The notes under the pieces: generated by a model
The model's database searches: none
What the model was told of the DNA's origin: nothing
The model's input: the letters and a program-made list of their open reading frames with translations, nothing else
Source: Peterkaempfera sp044755465
GTDB taxonomy: Bacteria; Actinomycetota; Actinomycetes; Streptomycetales; Streptomycetaceae
Assembly: GCF_044755465.1 (NCBI RefSeq)
Contig: NZ_JBIVRB010000002.1
Span: forward strand, 580,720-644,719
Reading direction: 5' to 3'
DNA length: 64,000 nucleotides
Made by a program: the position numbers and the translations under genes
Shown: in pieces, positions 31,190 to 39,015 of the stretch
How positions within the stretch are numbered: the first letter of the stretch is position 1
How the letters are laid out: each line of letters begins with the position of its first letter

Positions 31190-32431
31190 GTGGTGCAAGG
31201 CGGGCGGGGCTCCGGCAAGCGGCCGGTCGACCGGTCGGAGGGGTTCGGGGAGCGGCTGCTCGGGGTGCTGCTGGACCGGGCCCATGAGATGCCGCCGCAG
31301 CTGATCGCCCCGCTGGTCGCGGAGGAGGTGGCCCGGGTCGGCGGCCGTGAGGTGTCGATCCTGCTCCAGGACTACGGGCAGCTGATGCTGGTGCCGCTGC
31401 CCGGTCGGCGGCTGGCGGTGGGGAAGGCGCAGCCGATCGGTGACTCGCACGCCGGTACGGCCTTCCTGAGCGCGACCCCGGTCGAGGTCCGGCAGGACGA
31501 CGGTGTCCGGATGTACCTGCCGCTGCTGGACGGCAGCGACCAGGTGGGCGTCATGGTGCTCACCCTGGACACCGTCGACGACCACGATCGGCGGCTGCTG
31601 CGCAGGCTCGCCGGCCTGGTCGCGGACATGCTGGTCACCAAGCACAGCTACACCGACCAGTTCTTCCTGGCCCGGCGCAGCGAGCCGATGAGCGTGGCGG
31701 CGGAGATCCAGTGGTCGCTGCTGCCGCCGCTGGCGATGTCGGTGCCGCAGGTCGAGGTGGCCGGCATCCTGGAGCCCGCCTACGAGGTGGCGGGCGACAG
31801 CTTCGACTACGCGCTGAACGACGACATCCTGCACCTGGCCACGCTGGACGCGATGGGCCACGGCCTGGACGCCGCCACGATGGCCGTCGTCGCCGTCGGC
31901 GCCTACCGGCACGCCCGGCGGGCCGGGATCGACCTGTCCGAGATCTACGCCTTCATGGACCGGGCCATCGCGGAGCAGTTCGGCCCGGACCACTTCGTCA
32001 CCGCGCAGATGATGCGGCTGAACACCGCGACCGGCGTTCTCCAGTGGGTGAACGCCGGGCATCCGGCGCCGCTGCTGATCCGCGGCCACCGGGTCGTCCA
32101 ACAGCTGGTCAGCCCGACCACCCTGCCGGTGGGGTTCGGCGGTGAGGAGCCCCGGATCAGCCAGCAGCAGCTGGAGCGCGGGGACCGGGTGCTCTGCTTC
32201 ACCGACGGCCTGATCGAGGAGCACCGGACCGGCGGTGAGCAGTTCGGTGAGCAGCAGCTCATCGACTGGGTCAACCGCATCGAGTGCGCCGAGCAGGGCG
32301 TGCGCGCGGTGGTGCGCTCCCTCTCGCACACCTTGAAGCAGCAACGCGGCGGAACCACCAGCGACGACGCCACCCTCTTCATGATCGAGTGGCGTGGCGG
32401 TGCGGCCGACCATCTCGCCACCCTGGACTGA
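31190..32431 (+). CDS. PP2C/SpoIIE-family protein serine/threonine phosphatase with N-terminal sensor-like domain
   Basis: Product of about 413 aa. Residues ~1-150 resemble a GAF-type sensor (VARVGGREVSILLQDYGQL, MVLTLDTVDDHDRRLL). The rest is a PP2C/SpoIIE phosphatase with metal-ligand motifs AGDSFDYALND, LDAMGHGLDAA and FTDGLIEEHRTGG. Such proteins usually dephosphorylate anti-anti-sigma factors. GTG starts at 31190 and 31193 are both possible; GAGG just upstream favours 31190. The frame is open far upstream through the tandem repeat, but no family sequence is encoded there. Confidence 0.82.
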   Translation: MVQGGRGSGKRPVDRSEGFGERLLGVLLDRAHEMPPQLIAPLVAEEVARVGGREVSILLQDYGQLMLVPLPGRRLAVGKAQPIGDSHAGTAFLSATPVEVRQDDGVRMYLPLLDGSDQVGVMVLTLDTVDDHDRRLLRRLAGLVADMLVTKHSYTDQFFLARRSEPMSVAAEIQWSLLPPLAMSVPQVEVAGILEPAYEVAGDSFDYALNDDILHLATLDAMGHGLDAATMAVVAVGAYRHARRAGIDLSEIYAFMDRAIAEQFGPDHFVTAQMMRLNTATGVLQWVNAGHPAPLLIRGHRVVQQLVSPTTLPVGFGGEEPRISQQQLERGDRVLCFTDGLIEEHRTGGEQFGEQQLIDWVNRIECAEQGVRAVVRSLSHTLKQQRGGTTSDDATLFMIEWRGGAADHLATLD

Positions 32432-32481
32432 GCAGCCGTCCGGGCGTCCCCATGGCGGCCGCACCGCCGGGATCGTCCGGG

Positions 32482-33030
32482 TCAGTTGTAGACCCGCGCC
32501 CGGAGGTCGTACAGCTCGGCGTACAGGCCGTCCCCCGCCGCCAGGTCGGCGTGGCTGCCCAGTTCGGAGACGCGTCCCTGCTCCAGCACCACGATCAGGT
32601 CGGACATCCGCACGGTCGAGAACCGGTGCGAGACCAGCAGGGTGATCGCCCCGGTGTCGCCGCGCGCCTCGGCCGCGAGGTCCGCGAACCGCTCGAACAG
32701 GGCGTGCTCCGCCGTGGAGTCCAGCGGTCTCCTCCTTGGCCCGCTCGACCAGCCGCTGCGCCCGGTTGCCGACCGCCACCGGGACCAGCCCGGCCAGCGG
32801 GAGCAGCAGCAGCCACGGGTCGAGCAGGCCCAGCAGCACGGTGGTGAGCGACATCTGCAACGCCAGGCCGCCCAGTTGCAGCACCGCCTCCAGCGAGGCC
32901 CGGGTGCGCGGCAGCTCCTCGCGGATCAGCGTCAGCGTGTCGGCGTAGCCCGCCGGGCAGCCCTCGACCAGGTCCCGGGCGCCCGCCCGCTCGGCGGCGG
33001 CGAGCAGCGCCGGGCGGTCGTGCAGCAGCT
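32482..33030 (-). pseudogene. Mosaic relic of tandem ABC-transporter genes
   Basis: Reading leftward, a nucleotide-binding-domain piece (RPALLAAAERAGARDLVEG, the stretch before the ABC signature) is fused in frame to a transmembrane-domain piece (LPRTRASLEAVLQLGG, LLDPWLLLLPLAGLVPVAVG). That piece jumps, with a frame change at about 32,722, to the end of an NBD (LDSTAEHALFERF, H-loop LLVSHRFSTVR, to a stop at 32482). Walker A, Q-loop and signature are absent. At least two deletions collapsed what were probably two adjacent exporters; the second junction shows an ACCGC microhomology. Confidence 0.8.
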
Positions 33031-33044
33031 CGGGCTTCGGTCCG

Positions 33045-33599
33045 GCCGCTGTACGAGCGGGCCGCCGACTTCGCCGCGCATCTGACCATCGCCCCCTCCG
33101 GCGAGGTGAGCTGGCTCGGCGTCCGGCAGCTGGTGAACGAGGGCCACTCCTTCCGGGGCTCCGCGCCGCCGTCCGAGGAGTGCTGCGGCGGCTCGACCGG
33201 GCGGACTACCGGCGGACCGCCGAGGCGGTGGCGGCGACCGTCGCCGCCCAGGGCTACTTCGGACCGCTGAGCGTCGACTCGATGCTGACCACTTCGGGCG
33301 ACCTGGTGCCGGTGCTGGAGGTCAACGCCCGGGTGCCGCCGGGGCTGATCGCGCTGACGCTGGGGGCGCCGCTGCGGATGGCCTTTGTACGGGTGCGGCA
33401 CGACGACTTCTTCGAACGGCTGGTCAATGCGCTGGCCGAGGAGAAGCAGCTCGCGGTCGACGGCCGGCCGGGAATCCTGCCGCCGGCCGCCAGCACGCTG
33501 GTACCGCCGCGCGGATGGCTGTTCTACGCGGTATTCGGCCAAGTTGAACCGCAGTTGCCGGACATTCTGGTGAACGCCGATCTGCTGCCGGTGAATTGA
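33045..33599 (+). pseudogene. Broken ATP-grasp enzyme gene, C-terminal part
   Basis: Frame 33061 encodes AADFAAHLTIAPSGEVSWLG and SFRGSAPP, then the reading shifts into the frame from 33180, RLDRADYRRTAEAVAATVAA, GPLSVDSM and PVLEVNARVPPGL, ending at 33599. The VLEVNAR strand with the metal-binding Glu/Asn is typical of ATP-grasp ligases. The N-terminal half is missing. Together with the neighbouring exporter relic and methyltransferase, it may be the remains of a small biosynthetic cluster. Confidence 0.7.
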
Positions 33600-33646
33600 C
33601 TCCCCGCTACACTCGCGATTCTGCACAGCCGGAATCTGGAGGGCGT

Positions 33647-34387
33647 ATGGGCGAGATCTCTTATGACAGTCAGGTCGCCGAGGACTACCGGGTCGCCCGG
33701 GAGATCCCGCGCGCCGGGCTCGCGGCCTGGCGTGAGGCCATCGCCGCCGAAGCGGCCCTCGCTCCGGGGATGACGGTGCTGGACGTCGGCGCCGGGACGG
33801 GCGCGTTCGCCGCCGCGTTCCACGACTGGTTCGGCGTCCGGGTGGTCGCGGTCGAGCCCGCCGAGGCCATGCGTGCCATGATCCCGAGCGTCCCGGAGAT
33901 CGAGGTGCTGGACGGGTACGCCGACGCGCTCCCGGTGCCGGACTCCAGCGCGGACGCGGCCTGGCTCGGCTCGGTGCTGCACCACCTACCCGATCTGGCC
34001 GCCGCCGCCCGGGAACTGCGCCGGGCGCTCAAGCCCCGAGCGCCGGTACTCATCCGCAATATCTTCCCCGGCCGCTGCGACCGCGATCTGCGGGTGCGCT
34101 ACTTCCCGGAGACCGCGCACGCCATCGCCACCTATCCGAGCGTCGAGCAGACCTGCGCCGCATTCGCCACCGCCGGATTCCACCGGGTCGCGCTGCATTC
34201 GGTGCCGCAGGAGAGCGCGGCCAACCTGGAGGAATTCGCCGCGAAGATTCGCCGGGACGCCGACTCCAAGCTGCGCGGTCTCACCGACGAGGAGTTCGCC
34301 CGGGGCATGGACCGGCTCACCGCCTCCGCCGCGATCATGCCCTCCCAGCCCGCCACCAGCTGGATGGACCTGCTGGTCCTCGCCTGA
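33647..34387 (+). CDS. Class I SAM-dependent methyltransferase, substrate unknown
   Basis: Product of 246 aa with motif I VLDVGAGTGAFAAAF, acidic motif II VVAVEPAEAM and motif LGSVLHHLPDLAAAARELRRAL (Methyltransf_11/25 type). The ATG at 33647 is preceded by GGAGGG. It starts 48 bp after the ATP-grasp fragment and appears intact although its neighbours are broken. The following 173 bp before azlC contain only a short GACGCCCGACCCC-type repeat. Confidence 0.8.
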   Translation: MGEISYDSQVAEDYRVAREIPRAGLAAWREAIAAEAALAPGMTVLDVGAGTGAFAAAFHDWFGVRVVAVEPAEAMRAMIPSVPEIEVLDGYADALPVPDSSADAAWLGSVLHHLPDLAAAARELRRALKPRAPVLIRNIFPGRCDRDLRVRYFPETAHAIATYPSVEQTCAAFATAGFHRVALHSVPQESAANLEEFAAKIRRDADSKLRGLTDEEFARGMDRLTASAAIMPSQPATSWMDLLVLA

Positions 34388-34560
34388 CGCCCGACCCCGA
34401 CCCCGACGCCCAACGCCCGACCCCTGACGCCCGACCCCTGCCCGGCCGCCCGCCGGGCAGGCGGTCCACCACCGCACACACCGCGAACCTGACCGGAATC
34501 CAGCGGAATTCGGCACACCAGACGGTCGCTTCGATCACCGGCAGCGGCCAGCATCGGGGG

Positions 34561-35292
34561 ATGGCCAGCACACCGCAGCGCGCCGCACCCGCCGCGCCCA
34601 CCGCCCCCGAGGGGTCCCGCTCGTCGTTCGTCCAGGGGATGCGGCTCGGCGTCTCGCCGGGCGCCGCGACCTTCGTCCTGGCACTGACCTACGGCGCCGC
34701 CGCCGCCACCCACGGCTGGGACCCCACCGCCACGCTGCTCTTCTCCGCGTTGGCCTTCTCCGCCTCCGCGCAGTTCACCCTGCTGGCCGCGCTGTCCGGC
34801 GGAGCCGCCCCGGCGGCCGTCGCCGCCGCCGCACTGATCAATGTGCGCTACCTGGTGATGGGTGTCGCCCTGACCGGCAGCCTGCGCGGCTCCCGGCTGT
34901 GGCGGGCGCTCCAGGTACAGGCGCTGGTGGACGCGTCATTCGTCACCGCGCACCGGGGCGGCGGCCGCTTCGACATCCCGCGCATGGTGGGGTGCAGCGT
35001 CCCGCAGTGGGTGTGCTGGGTCGCGGGTTCGGCGGCGGGCCGGCTGCTGGCGCCCTCGCCCGAGCTGATGCACGACCTGGGGTTGGATGTCGCCTTCCCG
35101 GCGTTCTTCCTGGTCCTCGCCATGGACGAGGTACGCCGCTCCGGCCGGGCGGTGGCCGCAGCGCTGCTGGGGGCCGGGGTCGCCGCCGGGCTGCTGTTCG
35201 TCGTCGACCCGGGCAGCGCGCTGCTGGCCGCCACCGCCGCCGCGCTGATCGGCGCGCTCCCGGCCAGGGCCGCACAGGAGGGCACGGCATGA
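34561..35292 (+). CDS. azlC: AzlC-family branched-chain amino acid export permease
   Basis: Product of 243 aa, a multi-span membrane protein. Landmarks: SFVQGMRLGVSPGAATFVLALTYG, FTLLAALSGGAAPAAVAAAALINVRYLVMG, and repeated hydrophobic C-terminal helices. The family exports branched-chain amino acids together with the small AzlD subunit, whose start codon overlaps the azlC stop (ATGA at 35289). Confidence 0.9.
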   Translation: MASTPQRAAPAAPTAPEGSRSSFVQGMRLGVSPGAATFVLALTYGAAAATHGWDPTATLLFSALAFSASAQFTLLAALSGGAAPAAVAAAALINVRYLVMGVALTGSLRGSRLWRALQVQALVDASFVTAHRGGGRFDIPRMVGCSVPQWVCWVAGSAAGRLLAPSPELMHDLGLDVAFPAFFLVLAMDEVRRSGRAVAAALLGAGVAAGLLFVVDPGSALLAATAAALIGALPARAAQEGTA

Positions 35293-35600
35293 GGATCTGG
35301 CTCTCGATGCTGGCCGTCTCGGCCGCGAACTGGCTGCTCAAGGCGGTCGGCCCGCTCACCCTGGGCGATCGGCGGCTGCCGCCGGTGGCCGCCAGGGTCA
35401 CCAGCCTGATCGCCCCGGTGCTGCTCGCCGGGCTGATCGTCACCGACCTGGGCGGCGCCCATTGGAAGGACCTGGACTGGCAGCAGCTCACCGGCGTCGG
35501 CGTCGCCGGTACGGCCCGCGCCCTGCGCGCGCCGATGCTGGCAGCCGTCCTGCTGGGCGTCGCCGCCACCGCCGGACTGCGCTACTGGCTCACCCACTGA
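35289..35600 (+). CDS. azlD: AzlD-family small export subunit
   Basis: Product of 103 aa with about four hydrophobic segments and the AzlD-type N-terminus (WLSMLAVSAANWLLKAVGP, LPPVAARVTSLIAPVLLAGL). It is translationally coupled to azlC. The pair is the usual two-component branched-chain amino acid exporter. Confidence 0.88.
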   Translation: MRIWLSMLAVSAANWLLKAVGPLTLGDRRLPPVAARVTSLIAPVLLAGLIVTDLGGAHWKDLDWQQLTGVGVAGTARALRAPMLAAVLLGVAATAGLRYWLTH

Positions 35601-35635
35601 CGTACCGTCAGTCACACACTGCTCAGCCATCGTGC

Positions 35636-35881
35636 CGCAGCGCGCCGGCACCCGCCAAGCGGCCCGACAGGCTGCTGACCGTCTTCGCCGATCAGGATCT
35701 GGAGGCGACCGCGCGGTTCCGCCGGCACATCGCGGACATCCCGCCGTCCGAGCCGTCGTTCGCCATGTTCAAGGACGGCGACCTCGTCCGCTTCACCCCG
35801 CGCCACCGCATCGAGGGACGTGACGCCCAGCAGGTGGCCGCTGACCTCCACGCCGCCGCGTTCGACGAGTTGGGCGGCTGA
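35636..35881 (+). pseudogene. Bacilliredoxin (BrxA/BrxB family) C-terminal fragment
   Basis: The frame ending at 35881 encodes KRPDRLLTVFADQDLEATAR, FAMFKDGDLV and RHRIEGRDAQQVAADL, matching the C-terminal two-thirds of the BrxA/YphP thioredoxin-fold family. The N-terminal active-site Cys region is missing, and the sequence directly upstream is the azlD tail, so this is a truncated remnant. The next 276 bp show no convincing gene. Confidence 0.7.
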
Positions 35882-36157
35882 CCCCGACCGTCGGCTGACC
35901 GGACCGCACGGGCGATCAGGTGCCGCCACTCCGGGTCACCGCCGAACGCGTGTGCGCAGGGGAGGTATCGGTAGAGGTAATTTCCGGACTTCTTGGCGTT
36001 CCGGGTGGCGGCCGGAAGTAGCCTGAGCGGCGCGCCGGCGAGTACGTACGGTGGCGGTACGGGAGCGGTCTGTCGCCGTACCGGCTCTCCGCCGTGACGG
36101 TGGGGCAGTGGGCTCCGTTAACGCAGGCGGAACGTCAGGAGGTGACGAGGAGTGGGC

Positions 36158-36973
36158 ATGAGAGCATCGGACGACTCGGGAAAGAGCATCCTCAAGAGCT
36201 TCGGCCGACAGGTGAAGATCCTCCGCGAGCGGGAGGGCCTGACCCAACTGGAACTGAGCAGGAAACTGGGCTACTCCGAGGACACCATCGCCTCGATCGA
36301 GCAGGGGCGGCGGGTGGCCCAGCCGGACTTCATCGACAGTGCGGATGCCGCGCTGCGGGCCGGTGGCCTGCTGATCGAGATGAAGAAGCCGATCTCCGAG
36401 GCCCGGTTCCCGGCCTTCTTCCGCGACTACGCCGTGCTGGAGGGCGAGGCCGCCGAGGTCCTGGCCTACGACAACATGGTCATCAATGGCCTGCTCCAGA
36501 CCGAGGCATACGCACGGGCGATCTTCGGCATGGGGCGCCCGGTGCTGGACGAGGAGACCATCGAGCAGCGGCTGGCCGCCCGGATGGCCCGCGCCGAGAT
36601 CCTGCACCGCAAGCCTGCCGCCATCTTCGGCTTCGTCCTGGAGGAGGCGGCGCTGCGCCATCCGTACGGCGGCCGGGAGGAGCACCGCAAGCAGCTTCAG
36701 CACCTGCTGGACGTCGGCCAACTGCGCAATGTCGAGATCCAGGTGATGCCGACCGACCGCGAGGACAACGCCGGAATCGACGGCCCGTTCAAGCTGTTGA
36801 CGCCGAAAGGGCGTCAGCAGGTGGCATATCTGGAAGGCCAGGGCCGCAGTACGCTGATCACCGACCTGGAGGAGGTCCGCGCCATGGCCACCCGCTACGG
36901 GATCATCCGGGCTCAGGCCCTCCCGCCCCGGGAGTCGCTGCTCTTCATCGAGAAGTTGCTGGGAGAGGTATGA
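36158..36973 (+). CDS. XRE-family regulator with DUF5753 domain
   Basis: Product of 271 aa. The N-terminal HTH (residues ~15-70: REREGLTQLELSRKLGYSED, SIEQGRRVAQPD) is followed by the DUF5753 domain (VLEGEAAEVLAYDNMVINGL, GRSTLITDLEEV). This class typically sits just before a DUF397 gene, as here, and some pairs affect Streptomyces development. ATG at 36158 follows GAGGAG; a GTG at 36152 would add two residues. Its last ~36 bases were copied with the downstream gene in the tandem duplications. Confidence 0.88.
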   Translation: MRASDDSGKSILKSFGRQVKILREREGLTQLELSRKLGYSEDTIASIEQGRRVAQPDFIDSADAALRAGGLLIEMKKPISEARFPAFFRDYAVLEGEAAEVLAYDNMVINGLLQTEAYARAIFGMGRPVLDEETIEQRLAARMARAEILHRKPAAIFGFVLEEAALRHPYGGREEHRKQLQHLLDVGQLRNVEIQVMPTDREDNAGIDGPFKLLTPKGRQQVAYLEGQGRSTLITDLEEVRAMATRYGIIRAQALPPRESLLFIEKLLGEV

Positions 36974-37299
36974 ACATCAAGGAACTGGCGCCCGGCTCCG
37001 CCGAGTTGTCCTGGTACAAGTCCAGCTACAGCGGCGCCGAGGGCGGCGCCTGTGTCGAGGTCGCGCTGTCCTGGCGCAAGTCCAGCTACAGCGGCGGTGC
37101 GGGCGGCGACTGTGTCGAGGTCGCGCTGTCCTGGCACAAGTCCACCCACAGCGGCGCTGAAGGCGGCGACTGCGTAGAGGTGGCCGCCTGCCCGGAGACC
37201 GTCCACGTCCGGGACTCCAAGGACAAGCAGGGCCCGCAGCTCACCTTCAGCCCCGAAGCCTGGGGCGCCTTCCTGGAGTTTGCCGCCACCACCGTCTGA
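36970..37299 (+). CDS. DUF397 protein, copy 1 (three repeat units)
   Basis: Product of 109 aa whose ATG overlaps the regulator's stop region (GGTATGA). It consists of three SWxKSxxSGxxGGxCVEVA units followed by the shared tail (CPETVHVRDSKDKQGP, FSPEAWGAFLEFA). The third unit arose from an internal 60-bp duplication absent from copies 2 and 3. DUF397 proteins are small, act with XRE/DUF5753 regulators and have no known enzymatic activity. Confidence 0.88.
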   Translation: MNIKELAPGSAELSWYKSSYSGAEGGACVEVALSWRKSSYSGGAGGDCVEVALSWHKSTHSGAEGGDCVEVAACPETVHVRDSKDKQGPQLTFSPEAWGAFLEFAATTV

Positions 37300-37317
37300 C
37301 CCGCACCACCCCCGCGA

Positions 37318-37339
37318 AGGCCGGGCACCCGCCCGGCCT
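37318..37339 (+). terminator. Terminator after DUF397 copy 1
   Basis: Perfect 9-bp stem AGGCCGGGC / GCCCGGCCT with loop ACCC. The same hairpin follows copies 2 and 3. Confidence 0.7.
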
Positions 37340-37375
37340 CTCGCTGCTCTTCACCGAGAAGATGCTGGGAGAGGT

Positions 37376-37645
37376 ATGAACATCAAGGAACTGGCGCCCG
37401 GCTCCGCCGAGTTGTCCTGGTACAAGTCCAGCTACAGCGGCGGTGCGGGCGGCGCCTGTGTCGAGGTCGCGCTGTCCTGGCACAAGTCCACCCACAGTGG
37501 CCCTGAAGGCGGCGACTGCGTAGAGGTGGCCGCCTGCCCCGAGACCGTCCACGTCCGGGACTCCAAGGACAAGCAGGGCCCGCAGCTCACCTTCAGCCCC
37601 GAAGCCTGGGGCGCCTTCCTGGAGTTCGCCGCCACCACCGTCTGA
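37376..37645 (+). CDS. DUF397 protein, copy 2 (two repeat units)
   Basis: Product of 89 aa, nearly identical to copy 1 but with two SWxKSxxSG units. Its upstream 36 bp repeat the 3' end of the XRE gene (CTCTTCACCGAGAAGATGCTGG without the rest of that gene), preserving the GGGAGAGGT ribosome binding site. This is a direct product of tandem duplication. A frame open from 37280 is not real. Confidence 0.85.
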   Translation: MNIKELAPGSAELSWYKSSYSGGAGGACVEVALSWHKSTHSGPEGGDCVEVAACPETVHVRDSKDKQGPQLTFSPEAWGAFLEFAATTV

Positions 37646-37663
37646 CCCGCACCACCCCCGCGA

Positions 37664-37685
37664 AGGCCGGGCACCCGCCCGGCCT
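37664..37685 (+). terminator. Terminator after DUF397 copy 2
   Basis: Same perfect hairpin as after copy 1 (AGGCCGGGC, ACCC loop). Confidence 0.7.
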
Positions 37686-37721
37686 CTCGCTGCTCTTCAC
37701 CGAGAAGATGCTGGGAGAGGT

Positions 37722-37994
37722 ATGAACATCAAGGAACTGGCGCCCGGCTCCGCCGAGTTGTCCTGGTACAAGTCCAGCTACAGCGGCGCCGAGGGCGGCG
37801 ACTGTGTCGAGGTCGCGCTGTCCTGGCACAAGTCCACCTACAGCGGCGGTGAAGGCGGCGACTGCGTAGAGGTGGCCGCCTGCCCGGAGACCGTCCACGT
37901 CCGGGACTCCAAGGACAAGCAGGGCCCGCAGCTCACCTTCAGCCCCGAAGCCTGGGGCGCCTTCCTGGAGTTCGCCGCCACCGCCGCCGTCTGA
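37722..37994 (+). CDS. DUF397 protein, copy 3 (two repeat units)
   Basis: Product of 90 aa, again with two units and the shared tail, ending AATAAV (one extra Ala codon). It lies exactly 346 bp downstream of copy 2. Differences from copies 1 and 2 are few and mostly in the Ser-Gly-rich part, which indicates recent origin or gene conversion. Confidence 0.85.
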   Translation: MNIKELAPGSAELSWYKSSYSGAEGGDCVEVALSWHKSTYSGGEGGDCVEVAACPETVHVRDSKDKQGPQLTFSPEAWGAFLEFAATAAV

Positions 37995-38011
37995 CCCGCC
38001 CCACCCCGCGA

Positions 38012-38033
38012 AGGCCGGGCACCCGCCCGGCCT
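38012..38033 (+). terminator. Terminator after DUF397 copy 3
   Basis: Third copy of the AGGCCGGGC / GCCCGGCCT hairpin. It also faces the 3' end of the next, minus-strand gene. Confidence 0.7.
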
Positions 38034-38051
38034 CTCGCATGTCCACCCCGC

Positions 38052-38312
38052 TCAGGGCGCCCGGTCGACCACCTGCGCCACCCACCCGTACGGCAACTCA
38101 TGCCCGTCCACCGTCACCGCCTCGACGGTACGGGTCTCCGGGTCGATCTCCGCCTGCACGCCATCCCCCTCATACCTCGGAAACCCGCTCACCCCCTCCG
38201 CCCCGGTCGCCTCCACCACGGCCGTCCGCAGCGCGGCCCCATGCTCCGGGTGCCCCTCGGCATCCGCGAGCTGGGCCTCCAGCACCAGGATGAAACGGGC
38301 ACCCTGCGTCAT
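38052..38312 (-). CDS. Small hypothetical protein
   Basis: Product of 86 aa starting at the ATG at 38312 behind GGGAGG. It contains RFILVLEAQLADAEGHPEHG, EIDPETRTVEAVTVDG and ends WVAQVVDRAP. No transmembrane segment or signal peptide. I do not recognise the family. The mixed alpha/beta pattern and normal codon use suggest a real gene. Confidence 0.6.
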   Translation of the reverse strand: MTQGARFILVLEAQLADAEGHPEHGAALRTAVVEATGAEGVSGFPRYEGDGVQAEIDPETRTVEAVTVDGHELPYGWVAQVVDRAP

Positions 38313-38398
38313 CGCGCCTCCCTCACTCCTTCCCCCCACCACCAACCGCCCCCGAGTTCCCACCCCCACCCCCACCAAACCCCCAACGCCGACCGGAA

Positions 38399-38442
38399 AC
38401 GGTGAGCGGCGGCACCCCGGCCGGGGTGCCGCCGCTCACCGT
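38399..38442. terminator. 44-bp perfect palindrome, terminator of the minus-strand operon
   Basis: GGTGAGCGGCGGCACCCCGG at 38401-38420 is followed immediately by its exact complement. The symmetry extends one to two bases each side, with no spacer. It lies 7 bp beyond the stop of the CYTH gene, the last gene of the leftward operon. Confidence 0.75.
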
Positions 38443-38448
38443 GGTGGG

Positions 38449-39015
38449 TCAGCCCTGTTCGGGGGCCAGGCCGAGGGCCAGGTGGGGGTAACCGGCGTGG
38501 ATGCGGTCTCCCAGTTCGATATCCAGGCCCCCGATGAATTCCTCGATCCTCGCGGTGGCCTCCTCGATGGTCCCGGCCTCGCCCTTGAACTCGAACTCGA
38601 TGAAGTCCCCGAGGCCGGCCACGCTGTCGAAGGCGACGGCGATCCCGTCGATGATCCATTCCTCGCGGACCTTGTCCACCGTGGTGAGAGGAGCGAAGTC
38701 GAGCGCGTCCAGGACGCGGCGGACGGCTTCGGCGTCCTCGACGGGGGTCTCGTACTCGTCGCAGTGGGTCTTGATCCTCGCGTCCAGCGGGTGCCACCGC
38801 TTGAAGTTGAGCGATGAGCCGCCGTCCTCGGTCCTGATCCGCAGCCACTCGGAGACCACATCCCCGGCGAGGAAATCCCGGTGCGGCGCGTTGTAGTACG
38901 CGTCGATCTGGCGGGACGGGTCGCCGGCCTTGCCGCCGCGCTCCGCGAAGGCGGCCTTGAGGTCGTCGGCTGAGCTGAGGAGTCGGAACTTCTGCTCGAC
39001 CTCGATGAACTTCAT
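38449..39015 (-). CDS. CYTH-domain protein (class IV adenylyl cyclase / triphosphatase-like)
   Basis: Product of 188 aa beginning MKFIEVEQKFRLL, which carries the diagnostic ExExK motif of the CYTH triphosphate tunnel. Further charged strands follow (SEWLRIRTEDGG, SLNFKRW, FIEFEFKGEAGTIEEA). Family members cleave or cyclise organic triphosphates (CyaB, ThTPase, tripolyphosphatases); the substrate cannot be told from sequence. The ATG overlaps the stop of the aldo/keto reductase gene, so it is translationally coupled as the last gene of a three-gene operon. Confidence 0.85.
   Translation of the reverse strand: MKFIEVEQKFRLLSSADDLKAAFAERGGKAGDPSRQIDAYYNAPHRDFLAGDVVSEWLRIRTEDGGSSLNFKRWHPLDARIKTHCDEYETPVEDAEAVRRVLDALDFAPLTTVDKVREEWIIDGIAVAFDSVAGLGDFIEFEFKGEAGTIEEATARIEEFIGGLDIELGDRIHAGYPHLALGLAPEQG

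Larger units (their letters stand above)
36937..38033 (+). repeat. Three-copy tandem gene duplication (period 346 bp; 406 bp for the first)
   Basis: Each unit runs from the last ~36 bp of the XRE gene through a DUF397 gene and its hairpin terminator. Gene starts are at 36970, 37376 and 37722. The first interval is 60 bp longer because copy 1 contains an extra internal 60-bp unit, so the repeats are nested at two scales. Confidence 0.9.

Noticed and set aside
35882..36157. Possible protein fragment on the minus strand (NYLYRYLPCAHAF region near 35,940-36,010)
   Set aside because: The stretch reads as protein-like for about 40 residues but has no start, no family I recognise and no continuation; left as non-coding or relic DNA.
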